In this document: piece by piece, positions 60,121 to 60,201 of the stretch | Layout of the letters: each line of letters begins with the position of its first letter | Position numbering within the stretch: position 1 is the stretch's first letter | NCBI GenBank assembly: GCA_009781005.1 | Contig: WQYX01000019.1 | Span: 1-60,201, forward strand | Source of the DNA: Polyangiaceae bacterium | GTDB taxonomy: Bacteria > Myxococcota_A > Polyangia > Polyangiales > Polyangiaceae | Direction: 5' to 3' | DNA: 60,201 nucleotides | Notes under the pieces: generated by a model | Database searches by the model: none | What the model was told of the DNA's origin: nothing | What the model saw: the letters and a program-made list of their open reading frames with translations, nothing else | Program-made: the position numbers and the translations under genes

Positions 60121-60201
60121 ACCGAGTATTTTGGCCGAGTTGCGAGTAGCGCGAGGCGCTCCGACGAGAGCTGCTTGTGCAGCTTGAGGAGGAGCAACGA
60201 A

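Overview
This is a GC-rich bacterial chromosome segment. The gene content points to a myxobacterium-like organism (Myxococcota, probably Polyangiales): many lipoproteins with Asp-rich or Cys-rich tails, a Hanks-type Ser/Thr kinase with a membrane anchor, catalytically degenerate formylglycine-generating-enzyme (FGE) folds, DNRLRE and PEGA proteins, and wide use of GTG and TTG starts. That placement is inference from gene content. I see no rRNA, tRNA, CRISPR array, phage or transposase gene.

Layout. 1-1.1 kb: an NTF2-like protein and a cold-shock protein. 1.1-1.9 kb: a gene-free block of nested palindromic elements. 1.9-4.3 kb (minus strand): small ORF, FGE-like lipoprotein, metallophosphoesterase. 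4.4-6.2 kb (plus): MepA murein endopeptidase and a DNA methyltransferase. 6.3-10.3 kb (minus): dps and the pyruvate dehydrogenase genes pdhA-pdhB-pdhC. 10.5-14.2 kb (minus): oligopeptide ABC ATPases and a kinase translated directly after them. 14.2-19.9 kb (plus): DNRLRE lipoprotein, a small secreted protein, PrkA kinase, MATE transporter, TatD. 19.9-28.5 kb (minus): a ten-gene run (UDG4, biotinyl protein, D-cysteine desulfhydrase family, CPBP protease, TPR protein, PgsA, lipoprotein, SctS/FliQ, TetR, EpmA). 28.6-31.9 kb (plus): tetraheme cytochrome and a glycosyltransferase-like membrane protein. 32-33.5 kb (minus): M23 peptidase. 33.6-37.8 kb (plus): TPR, DUF2062, pntAA-pntAB-pntB. 38.3-42.9 kb: cytochrome c maturation genes ccmC and ccmD, acyl-CoA dehydrogenase, lipoprotein. 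43-46.4 kb (minus): a Cys-rich FGE-fold lipoprotein and an RlmN-type enzyme. 46.5-47.9 kb (plus): tatB-tatC. 48-49.8 kb (minus): rsfS-proA. 50-51.3 kb (plus): thrC. 51.3-53.5 kb (minus): PEGA protein and methylmalonyl-CoA epimerase. 53.6-59.9 kb (plus): lipoprotein, plsB, AbrB-type permease, RluA-RlmI fusion. Many neighbours overlap as ATGA, GTGA or TTGA, so translational coupling is common.

The most unusual feature is a dense set of about 20 short palindromic elements (usually 120-190 bp, each close to one long imperfect hairpin) in at least four related families, here called A, B, C and D. Family A and C copies are flanked by short direct repeats (TNA, or TTAG) that behave like target-site duplications. 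The duplicated target is often the stop codon of the adjacent gene. In the acyl-CoA dehydrogenase gene, removing the element in silico restores the family-typical C-terminus. Family B termini encode a short tail (P-L-S-S or P-L-S-I) followed by a stop codon, and two genes end that way. A shrunken B copy appears to have become part of the coding sequence of the M23 peptidase. I read these as non-autonomous mobile hairpins tolerated at, or selected for, gene boundaries.
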